From NCBI GenBank assembly GCA_012800735.1, contig JAAZIU010000017.1:1-56685 (forward strand): DNA of 56,685 bases, written 5' to 3'. This document shows positions 1 to 8,401 of this stretch, in pieces (position 1 is the first letter of the stretch; each line of letters starts with the position of its first letter). The notes beneath the pieces were generated by a model that was not told where the DNA came from, ran no database searches, and worked only from the letters and a program-made list of their open reading frames with translations. Both the position numbers and the translations under genes were made by a program. Origin of the DNA: Clostridiales bacterium. Its GTDB lineage: Bacteria; Bacillota; Clostridia; Oscillospirales; CAG-272.

Positions 1-241
1 AGGTAACGGCATATACCGCCTCGGGAATCATGCCGTAATATCCCAGAGCATATTCAAATGAGATGTACGACGGTCCGTAAATGCTGCCTGCCAGCAGATA
101 CCCCGGAACATTCGGGTCGGTTTCATATAATCCCCTTGTAATCGGAAAAACTTCGCCGCGCTCTGCCATGCGCGAAAGTTTTGACTTCGGAGAAGCATAT
201 TCCTTTAATTCTTTTAGGAGCATAGCTGTTGTTTTTATCAT
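1..241 (-). CDS. AbiEi-like antitoxin/regulator, N-terminal part (runs off left edge)
   Basis: Reading leftward from an ATG at 241, preceded by GAGGTGAG at 245-252, about 80 codons stay open to the window edge. The product begins MIKTTAMLLKELKEYASPKS and contains the stretch ISFEYALGYYGMIPEA. That stretch resembles the winged-helix N-terminal domain of AbiEi-type antitoxins (type IV toxin-antitoxin/abortive infection), which act as DNA-binding repressors. A nucleotidyltransferase AbiEii partner would be expected further left, outside the window. The gene diverges from the solute-binding gene at 703. The C-terminus is not visible, so a free-standing regulator with the same domain is possible. 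Confidence 0.6.
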   Translation of the reverse strand, partial: MIKTTAMLLKELKEYASPKSKLSRMAERGEVFPITRGLYETDPNVPGYLLAGSIYGPSYISFEYALGYYGMIPEAVYAVT

Positions 242-325
242 ATTCTCACCTCGCAGTCTAATTATACGCGACTATCCGGTGAAAATCAAGCGGTTTTGGT
301 AAAATATATCAATAAATTCTACCTC

Positions 326-416
326 AGAGAAAACTTAAATAAAGACTTAACTATCCAGCGGCGATATATTGCCGAAGGCAATATTCGCAGAATAACACGC
401 GAAGCGGGTCATTCAT
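326..416 (-). repeat. Modular palindromic element, reverse orientation, imperfect
   Basis: It carries the linker (AGACTTAACT at 342-351) and a P2 hairpin at 361-388 (GCGATATATTGCC / GGCAATATTCGC). P1 at 390-413 is decayed, with imperfect arms. P3 is missing. Confidence 0.7.
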
Positions 417-496
417 TACTCTATCTCTCTTAAGTGGAAGAGCGGAAAAAGAAAATATCGGATTTCTTGAAAAAGCTGTGTATTTCTGAAAACTAT

Positions 497-618
497 TCAA
501 ATAAATTGATTTTGCGAAGCAAAATCTTCCATATAAAAAACATAAATAAAAACTTTGATTTGGAACGGCGATGTTTTGCCTTTGGCGAAACTCGCGAATA
601 CCGCCGGAGGCGGTATTC
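497..618 (-). repeat. Modular palindromic element, reverse orientation, complete
   Basis: This is a textbook copy. P3 is GATTTTGC-GAA-GCAAAATC (508-526). An A-rich run and linker follow. P2 has GCGA/TCGC ends (568-595). P1 is GAATACCGCC-GGA-GGCGGTATTC (596-618). It lies upstream of the lipoprotein gene promoter. Confidence 0.85.
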
Positions 619-626
619 ATTTGCTA

Positions 627-655
627 TTGACAATCCCCTTCCGACGATGTATAAT
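627..655 (+). promoter_or_regulatory. Consensus promoter of the first solute-binding lipoprotein gene
   Basis: TTGACA at 627-632 and TATAAT at 650-655 are separated by 17 bases. This is a perfect housekeeping-sigma match, about 50 bases upstream of the start codon at 703 and directly after the palindromic element. Confidence 0.85.
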
Positions 656-702
656 TATTAAAAGAGAGATAACAAACCGATTAACCTTTTGGAGATAAAA
701 TT

Positions 703-2169
703 ATGAAACGACTTATTTCCTTTTTGCTGCTGCTCTCGCTGCTTATCGGCGTATCCGCCTGCGGCGGGAAAGACACGGGCGGCGCGCCGGACGACAGCCC
801 GGATACCACGGCTGCCGCCGAAGCCGAAACGGCCGAACCGTCCTATCTTGCGTCACTTCCGGGCGGCGACTGGGGCGGGCGGGATTTCAGCATCCTCTGC
901 CGCGACTATAAAGAATATGAAATCTATTCCGAGCAGGAGACCGGAGACGTCATGGACGACGCTATCTACCGGCGGAATCTGGCGGTCGCGGAAAAATACA
1001 ACATCAACGTCAAAAGCATAACCTCGCCCGGCGACTGGGCGGATCAGAACACCTTCACGGCGCTTGTCAAAAACAGCGTCATGGCGGGCGACGATGCCTA
1101 TCAGTGCGTCGCCGGATATCAGGCGTATATCGTGCCGATGGCGATGGATAACTGCTTTGTCGACCTCTACGACGTCTCGACGCTGAACCCCGACAACGTC
1201 TGGTGGACGAAAGGATTCGTCGACAATAACACCGTCGACGGGCGGCTGTATTTCATCTCCGGCGACTGGTCGCTGACGATGTGGGAATACATCTACGCCT
1301 GCTTCTTCAACAAGCTGCTGGCGGAAAATTACGGCGTCGACGATCTTTATTCGGTGGTCCGCGACGGCGGCTGGACCTGGGACTACGCCGACACCCAGAT
1401 AAAGAAGGTCACCGGCGACCTTGACGGCGACGGCAAATACACCAACGCCGACCTTTACGGCTGGATTACCAACAACCACAGCTGCCGCTGCCTTTTAACC
1501 ACCGGCGGCCTGCCGATCGTCGAGAACACCGGCGACAGCCTCACGCTTGCGCTCTTCTCCGACAAATTCGTGCAGTATTACACGAAGATGTATGACATCA
1601 TTTACAGCGGCGGAAACGAAGTCTTCTTCAGCCGCCCGTCGATCGACGCGGATTACACCGAGATGATGAACATCTTCACCCAGGATCACGCGCTGTTCAT
1701 GACCGGCACCCTCGACAACACGACGACTCTCCGCTCGATGGAAACCGACTTCGGCATCCTGCCTTTCCCGAAGCGCGACGAAACACAGGCGGAATACCGC
1801 TCGCAGGTTTACGACGGTCAGTCGGTCTTCTGCGTCCCGCTCTCTGTGTCCGACGTCCCCTTCTGCGGCGCGATAATCGAGGCGATGTGCGCCGAATCGA
1901 AGCAGTCGGTCATTCCGGATTTTTATGAGACGGTTCTCAAGAGCAAAGTCTCCCGCGACAACGAATCCTCGGAAATGCTCGACCTCATCCGCGAAACGCT
2001 CTGGTTCGACTTCGGGTATGTGCATTCGGTTTCGATAAACTATATTTTCAGTTTTATGGGCGATAATCTCAAGAACGACACAAAGGATATCGCGTCGCTG
2101 TGGGAGAAAAACGCGAAGGTGTATCAGAAGAATCTGGATAAAGTTGTGGAGGCTTACTTCGGGGAGTGA
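703..2169 (+). CDS. Extracellular solute-binding lipoprotein (sugar-type)
   Basis: The 488-residue protein has a lipoprotein signal peptide (MKRLISFLLLLSLLIGVSAC, lipobox VSAC, acylated Cys20). A low-complexity Ala/Glu/Thr linker follows, then a large binding domain. The pattern DAIYRRN, then VMAGDDAY, then an acidic loop LDGDGKYTNADLYG (Ca-binding-like) recurs in the four other lipoproteins of this window. Such proteins capture oligosaccharides or other solutes outside the membrane for ABC importers. No permease gene is next to it. GGAGA lies just upstream of the ATG. Substrate unknown. Confidence 0.8.
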   Translation: MKRLISFLLLLSLLIGVSACGGKDTGGAPDDSPDTTAAAEAETAEPSYLASLPGGDWGGRDFSILCRDYKEYEIYSEQETGDVMDDAIYRRNLAVAEKYNINVKSITSPGDWADQNTFTALVKNSVMAGDDAYQCVAGYQAYIVPMAMDNCFVDLYDVSTLNPDNVWWTKGFVDNNTVDGRLYFISGDWSLTMWEYIYACFFNKLLAENYGVDDLYSVVRDGGWTWDYADTQIKKVTGDLDGDGKYTNADLYGWITNNHSCRCLLTTGGLPIVENTGDSLTLALFSDKFVQYYTKMYDIIYSGGNEVFFSRPSIDADYTEMMNIFTQDHALFMTGTLDNTTTLRSMETDFGILPFPKRDETQAEYRSQVYDGQSVFCVPLSVSDVPFCGAIIEAMCAESKQSVIPDFYETVLKSKVSRDNESSEMLDLIRETLWFDFGYVHSVSINYIFSFMGDNLKNDTKDIASLWEKNAKVYQKNLDKVVEAYFGE

Positions 2170-2177
2170 ATTCAGAT

Positions 2178-2292
2178 TGATAGTTTTGCGGAGCAAAACT
2201 TACTTTAGAAAAAACATAAATAATGACTCAACTTTGGAGCGGAGACGTTTTGCCGCAGGCAAAACTCTCGGCGGACGCCGGAGGCGTCCGCC
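2178..2292 (-). repeat. Modular palindromic element with flanking copies of the gene end
   Basis: P3 lies near 2183-2201, the linker follows, P2 has GAGA/TCTC ends (2242-2269), and P1 is GGCGGACGCC-GGA-GGCGTCCGCC (2270-2292). The 19 bases spanning the upstream stop codon (2159-2177, TCGGGGAGTGA then ATTCAGAT) recur at 2301-2320 with one extra base. A P3-like remnant lies at about 2324-2350. Confidence 0.8.
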
Positions 2293-2396
2293 GCTTATTC
2301 TCGGGGAGTGAAATTCAGATAAATTGATTTTGCCGAAAGTAAAATCTACATTCGATTTCAAACAAAACAAGATAATAATTAAGGATTGATGTTTAT

Positions 2397-4183
2397 ATGA
2401 AAAAATGGAAGGGCAACATCAAACGAATTCTTGAGAATTGGAAAACGATTATCAGGTTTTTTCTGAAATACAACGATCAAACGGTCGTGTTACTGTTTTT
2501 TTCAATATCCTCAGTTCGCTCTCGGTCTTGGGTATAACCTATTTGCTTTCGTATTACATCAATACGATTATTATAAATGTGACAGGAATCAACAAAACGC
2601 TCCTGTTGATTTCCCTGGCAGTGCTTGTGGCATATATTATCGATCTTTTGATCGGGGTATTCGGCAACGCCGTCAGCCGACGCGTGACGGCGCGCAGCTC
2701 CCAAAGAATTCAAAAGGAAGCTATCGAATACTCGGTTTCTGACGACTATTTACATTTTTTCTCCAAAGACCAAAGAGATAAACAGTCTTATGTGACCAAT
2801 ATTTCCGGAAACGGAAACAGCACGATATTGAATGGAATAATCTCCTGCATACGGGGAATATTCACAATCATCGGCAGTATGATAGTGTTGTTCCCGGTGA
2901 GCGGATGGTGGATAATCCCGATGTTATTGCTTCTGACGGTCACCTGCCTGATTGTTGAGAATCACAACAAACGAAAATTCAGGGAACTATTCGGAAATAC
3001 AATTCGGGAAAACCGAGAAATGTCGTATTATTCCGGATTACTGACCGGCAGCGACTCCTCCTATGAGCTGACTCTTTTCGGACTTTCCAAGCCTTTCCAT
3101 GAAAGGATGGAAACGTTGAATCAAGATATAGTAGGACAAAAGAAGAAAACCGTGCGCAATGTTTCTGTAAATACCATGGCTTTCCGCGCTGCATATTCCG
3201 CGGTATACATCGTATTCATTCTTTTAATTTTCCTCGGAGGGAAAATTCAGGATGCCGGTACAATTTTTTTGGTGTTTTCTATTACAAGATCGGTCATATC
3301 CGGCGCAACGGAAATCGGAAGCAGTATGTCATCCGTATATATGTTTGCAGAATACATATACGAATACACGGATTATCTGAAAGATGAATTCAGCGCGCAC
3401 CTTAACAGCCGCAAGAAACAGCCTGCGGAATCACCGGTACTCAAAGAGGATGAGGTGATAAGGGTTGAGCATCTGAATTTCAGGTATTATGATAACGAAG
3501 AAGTATTAAAAGATGTGTCGTTCACCGTGCGAAAGAATGAAAAAGTCGCAATCGTCGGGGAAAACGGCGCAGGAAAGACGACGCTCGCCAATGTTCTTTT
3601 GGGACTGTTTGACGGAAACGGAAGCGTTTGTGTTAACGGCACAGATCCCTATATCGATTTGAACAGGCAGACGGAGAAAAGTGAAATTGTTTCCGTCATG
3701 CAGAACTTCGGCCGATACAGCGGGATCAGCCTGGAAAACAACATCAGCTTTGGGAAACCCTTGACAGAGCCGATTCGGGAAAAACTGAAATCGATTATGG
3801 ATATGAACGATGAAGCGCTTGATGAGATGTTGACTGACACAATAGGAAACGAATTCGGGGGCATCGGTCTTTCGGGAGGTCAATGGCAGAAAATTGCCCT
3901 GCTGCGCGGAGAAATGAATCATAAAATTGTGTTGTTAGACGAACCGACAGCTTCGATGGATCCTTTATCGGAAGTAAAAGTACTGCGAGAATTCATGACA
4001 GACAACAGCGACAGCACCAAACTGATCATCACCCACAGACTTGGCTGTACAAAGTATGCAGACAAAATCCTTGTTTTGGATCAGGGGACAATAGCAGAGG
4101 AAGGAACTTTCGAGGAGCTGCTCGCGCTGAAAGGAAAATATTACGAAATGTATGCGGCGCAGGCGGATTTGTATCGGGTATAA
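2397..4183 (+). CDS. ABC exporter half-transporter (TM domain + ATPase), apparent frameshift near the N-terminus
   Basis: The ATPase part is intact: Walker A GENGAGKTT, signature LSGGQWQK, Walker B VLLDEPTASMD, H-loop ITHRLG. The long frame has only a TTG at 2438 with no ribosome site. An ATG at 2397, preceded by AAGGA, opens a different frame encoding MKKWKGNIKRILENWKTIIR and a hydrophobic stretch. The two frames meet at a run of seven Ts (2496-2502). One more T would join them into a protein of about 595 residues, the size of its partner at 4210. It probably forms a heterodimeric exporter with that partner. Cargo unknown. Confidence 0.75.
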
Positions 4184-4209
4184 CCGAAACAGCGGAAAGG
4201 ATTATGATT

Positions 4210-6003
4210 ATGAAACGCAAAACCCAAAACAAGGCGCCCAAAGAGGGTAACTTATTCTCGGGAATGCTTTTGTTCAGAAGCATAAAGGTTATGTTCAGAT
4301 ATCTGCCTGCGAGCGCCTTTTTGATTGTGGTCATTATGATATTACAGGGTCTTGTCCCGGTCTTGAATGTATATTTGATCGGCAAAGCGGCGCAAGCCAT
4401 GCTGGATAACAGCTTTGTAATCAATCGGGAAATCATACTTTGGGGGATTCTTGTTGCAGCGTCCATGTGTTTGGATCTTCTGTGTTCGGAGATCAATGAG
4501 CTTTTGCGCACGCATATGTCGTTCCGAATAGAGTTCAATCTCAGAAATGACATGATTCGACATGTGGAAAAATTAGATATCCGATATAGAGAGAAAAGCG
4601 AATTCCACAAAATCATCAGCCGCGCGTCTCAGGCAATTTCGCCGCATATCATGTTTTATTTCCTGGATATACTCGGTACGGTGGTATCGGCGGTTATTTC
4701 ACTTGTCGGCGTATCGGCATTGCTGTTCCGGGCAAACGTGTTGATTCCCTTTATCAACTTACTCCTGCTGTTCGTGACTGTCATTATTACCAGGCATATT
4801 TCCCAAAAAGCTAACCGATTTTTCGAGGAGAACAATACGAGCGAGCGTTTGCTCTCGACCATGAGTTCCTGGTTCAATACGGAAAATACCAATGCGGAGA
4901 TGAGAATATTCCGTTCAATTTATTGGTTCAAAAAAACATGGAGTGACTTGTATTCTGCATTAACAAAGAAGAAAAATGGTTTTCTCGACAAACTTGAAAT
5001 GCAGCAAGGATTGGTCAATACGATTTTTACTTCTTTGCCGATTATATCCATTTTGATTTACCTGATGATGCCCGGCGTATCCGGCTCGAATGTGGCGGCA
5101 GACACCATCAATATTTTCAATTCCTGCAGAGTGATGGCTGCCGGCGCAATTATGCTGTCCTATTCATTTGGCTCTCTTTCGGAAATGCTGATTAATTATG
5201 AAAACTATTTCAGACTTTTTGATTCGAAATCACCCAAAGTGCGGGATATAGGGAGTACGAGCACGCCTTCGTCCGTGAAATTAGATCACGTTTCTTTCCG
5301 GTACGATGAAGATGAATCGACACAAGAAGCGGTCCGGGATGTAAGCCTGAATTTAGAAAGCGGAAAGGTTTATGCTCTGGTAGGAAGCAACGGAAGCGGA
5401 AAGACAACATTGGCTAAATTGATCATGAAACTGTATCGTCCATCCGAGGGAACGGTAAAAATGCTGGACAGCAGCGGAAAAGAGACGGTTTTGAGCACAA
5501 GCACGGTGATGCAGGATTTCATGCGGTATGACGTTACTTTGAAAGAGAACATCATATTCGGAGATTATGAGAGGAAGGCGGATGCTGATTGTTATCAGAA
5601 GGCAATTCAGAACAGTGAAAGCGATTCGCTGGTAAAGAAGATCGGAGAAGACACTATTCTCGGTACTCGTTTCGGGAATGTAAACCTTTCGGGAGGAGAA
5701 TGGCAAAGAATCGCAGTTGCAAGAGGTTTTTTCAGGAATGAAAGTTCGGTCGTTGTCTTTGATGAACCCAACTCCAGCATCGACGCTATTGCGGAGTCTA
5801 AAATTATTAAGAATATGATCGCGGAGAACAAAGATAAAATTTGTATCTTTATCACGCATCGCCTGGCATCGGTAAAATTTGCGGATCAGATTCTTGTGAT
5901 GAAAAACGGAGAACTGATTGAACAGGGGACTCACCGAGAACTGATAGAAGGAGATACCGAATACAATCGGATGTTTTCCGCGCAGGTTGAATGGTATCAA
6001 TAA
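4210..6003 (+). CDS. ABC exporter half-transporter (TM domain + ATPase)
   Basis: About 597 residues: an N-terminal six-helix type I exporter domain, then an ATPase with Walker A GSNGSGKTT, signature LSGGEWQR, Walker B VVVFDEPNSSID and H-loop FITHRLAS. Both this and the preceding subunit keep the catalytic Glu, so both sites may hydrolyse ATP. The ATG at 4210 is preferred over the one at 4204 because GGAAAGG (4194-4200) is nine bases from the former and only three from the latter. It lies 26 bases after the first subunit, so the two form an operon. It may export a peptide or drug; nothing nearby names the cargo. Confidence 0.85.
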   Translation: MKRKTQNKAPKEGNLFSGMLLFRSIKVMFRYLPASAFLIVVIMILQGLVPVLNVYLIGKAAQAMLDNSFVINREIILWGILVAASMCLDLLCSEINELLRTHMSFRIEFNLRNDMIRHVEKLDIRYREKSEFHKIISRASQAISPHIMFYFLDILGTVVSAVISLVGVSALLFRANVLIPFINLLLLFVTVIITRHISQKANRFFEENNTSERLLSTMSSWFNTENTNAEMRIFRSIYWFKKTWSDLYSALTKKKNGFLDKLEMQQGLVNTIFTSLPIISILIYLMMPGVSGSNVAADTINIFNSCRVMAAGAIMLSYSFGSLSEMLINYENYFRLFDSKSPKVRDIGSTSTPSSVKLDHVSFRYDEDESTQEAVRDVSLNLESGKVYALVGSNGSGKTTLAKLIMKLYRPSEGTVKMLDSSGKETVLSTSTVMQDFMRYDVTLKENIIFGDYERKADADCYQKAIQNSESDSLVKKIGEDTILGTRFGNVNLSGGEWQRIAVARGFFRNESSVVVFDEPNSSIDAIAESKIIKNMIAENKDKICIFITHRLASVKFADQILVMKNGELIEQGTHRELIEGDTEYNRMFSAQVEWYQ

Positions 6004-6141
6004 TTTCATTCTCCGGATATCCCGCTCGGACAGCCTTGTCGGCGTTCTTTCTTCCGATGTCGATGAAAAAACAGCGCGTGCGGAGAAGATGCGGCGACTT
6101 GATTAAATAGTTTTTCTGAAAGCAAAAATTTTAATAAAAAA

Positions 6142-6172
6142 CGGTCGGGCAATTTTGCCCGACCGCCTTTTC
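6142..6172. terminator. Bidirectional intrinsic terminator
   Basis: CGGTCGGGC (6142-6150) pairs with GCCCGACCG (6157-6165). A T-rich tract follows on the plus strand and A-runs precede it. It serves the convergent ABC and HTH genes. Confidence 0.85.
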
Positions 6173-6193
6173 TTTGGGGTTTATGACCGCTTA

Positions 6194-6706
6194 TCAGTCT
6201 CTCTTCCCGAGAATCCTCCTCTTCAGTCTTCCGAGCGTCTTATCCATGATTCCGGACGCCATGAGGAAGCCTATTATCAGCATCGCGAAGCCGAAACCGG
6301 CTCCGAATCCGGCCGCCGCGCCCAGAAATCCGGTCTTCGGCAGGTCGGAAAATTCCACGATTGCCCAGAAAATGTTGCCGAGGATGCCCAGGAAAAAGAG
6401 AACGCTCATTCTCCTCGCCATCCGCTTTTTGTCTTCGCGGCTGTAGTCTGCGACTTTGTTCAGTGTGTCTTTGAGTTCTTTGTCCATCTTTGCATTTTTC
6501 CTTTCCCCGTCGAGTATCTCCCGTATGTCGACCTGATAGAAATCGGCGATTTCGATGAGAACGCTAAGATCCGGCATATTGCTTCCGGTCTCCCATCGGG
6601 AAACGGTCCTCGACGATACGTAAAACCGCTCAGCAAGCTGTTCCTGCGTGAGTTCTTTTTCCTTTCGGAGGAGCTTTAAAAAGCCCCCGATTTTTGCCTG
6701 ATCCAT
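6194..6706 (-). CDS. XRE-family HTH regulator with membrane segments
   Basis: The 170-residue protein has an N-terminal Cro/C1-type helix-turn-helix (residues ~5-62, ELTQEQLAERFYVSSRTVSR and the WETG motif). A charged linker and two hydrophobic stretches follow (~105-122 and ~130-155), so it is probably membrane-anchored. Such proteins sense envelope or peptide signals and repress nearby genes. It converges on the ABC exporter pair and may control it, though no shared promoter shows this. The start has GGAGGA just upstream. Confidence 0.75.
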   Translation of the reverse strand: MDQAKIGGFLKLLRKEKELTQEQLAERFYVSSRTVSRWETGSNMPDLSVLIEIADFYQVDIREILDGERKNAKMDKELKDTLNKVADYSREDKKRMARRMSVLFFLGILGNIFWAIVEFSDLPKTGFLGAAAGFGAGFGFAMLIIGFLMASGIMDKTLGRLKRRILGKRD

Positions 6707-7063
6707 TAATGTTTTGTCCTCCTTCCGACACTATTATATACTATCCGCAACTCAAAAAACACGACACAAAACGAGAAAAGCCGGACAAGTAGAGTCTAAA
6801 ACCGACAGGACACGGTATGTCCGGAGAAGTTTTCGTTATTTTACAATTAGATTATAACGAATCTGGAGCGGTTAATCAAGGGTTTTCAGGGGAATTTATA
6901 GGAACAACGATGTTAACCCGATTGTTTCCGCCCGCGCTGACGATAAATTTGTTTTCCGAAGACGATACTTTTAATTGACGCCCGCGAGGAAGGCGCCGGT
7001 CGTAAAAATATATCGAAATACAGAGTTTACGCGATATAACCGGCCTTATTTTTATATTTGTGC
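6707..7063. other. Intergenic region between HTH and DUF1292 genes
   Basis: There is no gene here. A TATAAT-like -10 for the HTH gene lies near 6734. Several GGACA/TGTCC boxes cluster at 6783-6825, including GGACA-CGGTA-TGTCC (6809-6823), and could be operator sites. The rest is AT-rich without clear structure. Confidence 0.4.
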
Positions 7064-7092
7064 TTGACAAATCGCGGGATATGTTGTACAAT
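7064..7092 (+). promoter_or_regulatory. Promoter of the DUF1292 gene
   Basis: TTGACA (7064-7069) and TACAAT (7087-7092) with a 17-base spacer, 34 bases before the start codon. Confidence 0.85.
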
Positions 7093-7125
7093 AATGATGT
7101 AGCCCACATACATGAGGTGAAAAAA

Positions 7126-7416
7126 ATGACACAAGACGATCTTTTTGATGATGAAATATTCGTTCTGACCGATGAGGACGGCAAAGAAATCGAATTTGCC
7201 CTGCTCGGCTCCTGCACGCTTGAGGAAAAGCTGTATCTTGCGCTTATCCCGGCGGACGATGCCGACAACCCCAACGGTGAGTATGTTATAATGAGAGCGG
7301 AAACGGACGAAGACGGCGAGGATGTCCTCTGCACTATCGAGGACGACGACGAGTTCGAACGTATAGCCGACATATTTGACGATCAGCTATTTGACGACGA
7401 CGAAGAAGTTGAATAG
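7126..7416 (+). CDS. DUF1292 family small acidic protein
   Basis: The 96-residue, strongly acidic protein starts MTQDDLFDDEIFVLTDEDGK and contains a core that fits DUF1292 (YrzB-like), a Firmicutes family of unknown role. The ATG at 7126 is chosen over an in-frame upstream ATG at 7060 because the latter lies before the promoter and GAGGTG sits just ahead of 7126. The final codons GAA-TAG are also the first bases of the following palindrome. Confidence 0.8.
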   Translation: MTQDDLFDDEIFVLTDEDGKEIEFALLGSCTLEEKLYLALIPADDADNPNGEYVIMRAETDEDGEDVLCTIEDDDEFERIADIFDDQLFDDDEEVE

Positions 7417-7575
7417 CGCCGGAGGCGCTATTCGAGAGTTTTGGCTTCGCCAAAATCATCTCTGACTAACGCTTCGCGTTAGTCGCGAATATTGTCTTCG
7501 ACAATATATCGCCGCCGGATAGCTAAGTTATTGCTTATGTTTTTTCTGATGTAAGTTTTGCTGAACGCAAAACTC
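7411..7575 (+). repeat. Modular palindromic element with two P1-P2 units
   Basis: Order: P1 GAATAGCGCC-GGA-GGCGCTATTC (7411-7433); P2 with GAGA/TCTC ends (7434-7461); a second P1 GACTAACGC-TTC-GCGTTAGTC (7464-7484); a second P2 with GCGA/TCGC ends (7485-7512); linker with a T-run; P3 (7552-7575). The stop codon of the DUF1292 gene lies inside the first P1 arm. Confidence 0.85.
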
Positions 7576-7604
7576 GATGTTCAAAATAGTTTGCCTGCTT
7601 AGTG

Positions 7605-7818
7605 CGTGATAAATCTTGCATAAAACCTGCACGAATTAAATGGAGTCTGGACTTTCCTTTCGGGTTTGCAGACCTCCTCTTAGGATCGCTCCGGTTATGC
7701 CGGCGCCGCCTCACAGGCGTCCGCTGACTTGACCATCCGAAAGAGACGTTGGGAGCACAATGTCTGGAAGAGGACACCAACCTTTGCTTACGCAGGGGTT
7801 TCTATCTCGATTTACACG
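7605..7818 (-). ncRNA. Candidate structured non-coding RNA (~215 nt), unidentified
   Basis: Read on the minus strand, the ends pair over ~200 bases: CGTGTAAATC (7818-7809) with GATTTATCACG (7615-7605), one bulge. Inside are AACC-cc-TGC-GTAA-GCA-aa-GGTT (a GNRA-type loop), GTTGG-TGTC / GACA...CCAAC, and a junction closed by GCGGAC / GTCTGC. The junction holds three short hairpins (GCCTGTGAGGC, CCGGCATAACCGG, TCCTAAGAGGA). The G-U pair in the closing helix and the GTAA loop favour the minus strand. No ORF crosses it. Size and origin suggest a clostridial orphan RNA such as raiA, but I cannot confirm a family. Confidence 0.55.
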
Positions 7819-7832
7819 GCTCGGTGGGCCTT

Positions 7833-8290
7833 GACTTGCGCCGCAAGGCGCAAGTCGAGAGTTTTGCCGCAGGCAAAACTCTCCGCTGGACGGTTCAGTC
7901 ATTAATTGTGTTTTTTCTAATGTAAGTTTTGCTGACGCAAAACTATTAATTTGAGCCGCAGACGCCAGCCGCGAGTTTCGAATAGCGCCGGAGGCGCTAT
8001 TCGAGAGTTTTGCCTGCGGCAAAACGTCTCCGCTCCGAGGTTCAGTCATTAACTGTGTTTTTTCTAGAGGAAATGAATAACCGCTCCGCGGTTATTCTGC
8101 AAGTTTTGCCTTTGGCGAAATCAATTAATTGAATATTTGTCGGCCGCGTCCAAACGTTGCCGCTGGTAAGTGAGGTCGTGGCACACGCGTTGCGTTCTGC
8201 CGCGGTTTTTGTTTTTAGCCGACTTTTTTAATTGAATACCGCCGGAGGCAGTATTCGCTGGTTTTGCCTTTGGCAAAATCAATTTATTGA
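7833..8290 (+). repeat. Three successive modular palindromic elements
   Basis: Unit 1 at 7833-7950 has P1 GACTTGCGCC / GGCGCAAGTC. Unit 2 at 7980-8133 has P1 GAATAGCGCC / GGCGCTATTC and a second P1 GAATAACCGC / GCGGTTATTC. Unit 3 at 8234-8290 has P1 GAATACCGCC with one mismatch and a P3. Between units 2 and 3 is ~100 bases of GC-rich sequence with no recognisable feature. This fills the gene-free stretch upstream of the gene at 8402. Confidence 0.8.
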
Positions 8291-8316
8291 AATCAGTCCC
8301 AAAAGTTTAGAGGTGT

Positions 8317-8374
8317 CCAGAGGAACCTTTTCAAAGGTTCCTCTGGTAGGGGGCCGGGGGGATGAAATCCCCCC
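8317..8374 (+). repeat. Second repeat family: double hairpin with G-run, just before a start codon
   Basis: Hairpin one is CCAGAGGAACCTTT / AAAGGTTCCTCTGG (8317-8346). A TAGGGGG box follows, then hairpin two GGGGGGAT-GAA-ATCCCCCC (8356-8374). Related copies lie at 10797, 11568 (inverted) and 44465. Confidence 0.75.
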
Positions 8375-8401
8375 GAAATCGCATCCCTCAAGGAGATAAG
8401 T

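Noticed and set aside
7595-7831. RNase P RNA (the block GGAAAGTCC on the minus strand resembles conserved region I)
   Set aside because: The remaining RNase P conserved regions and overall length are missing, and the flanking helices fold differently.
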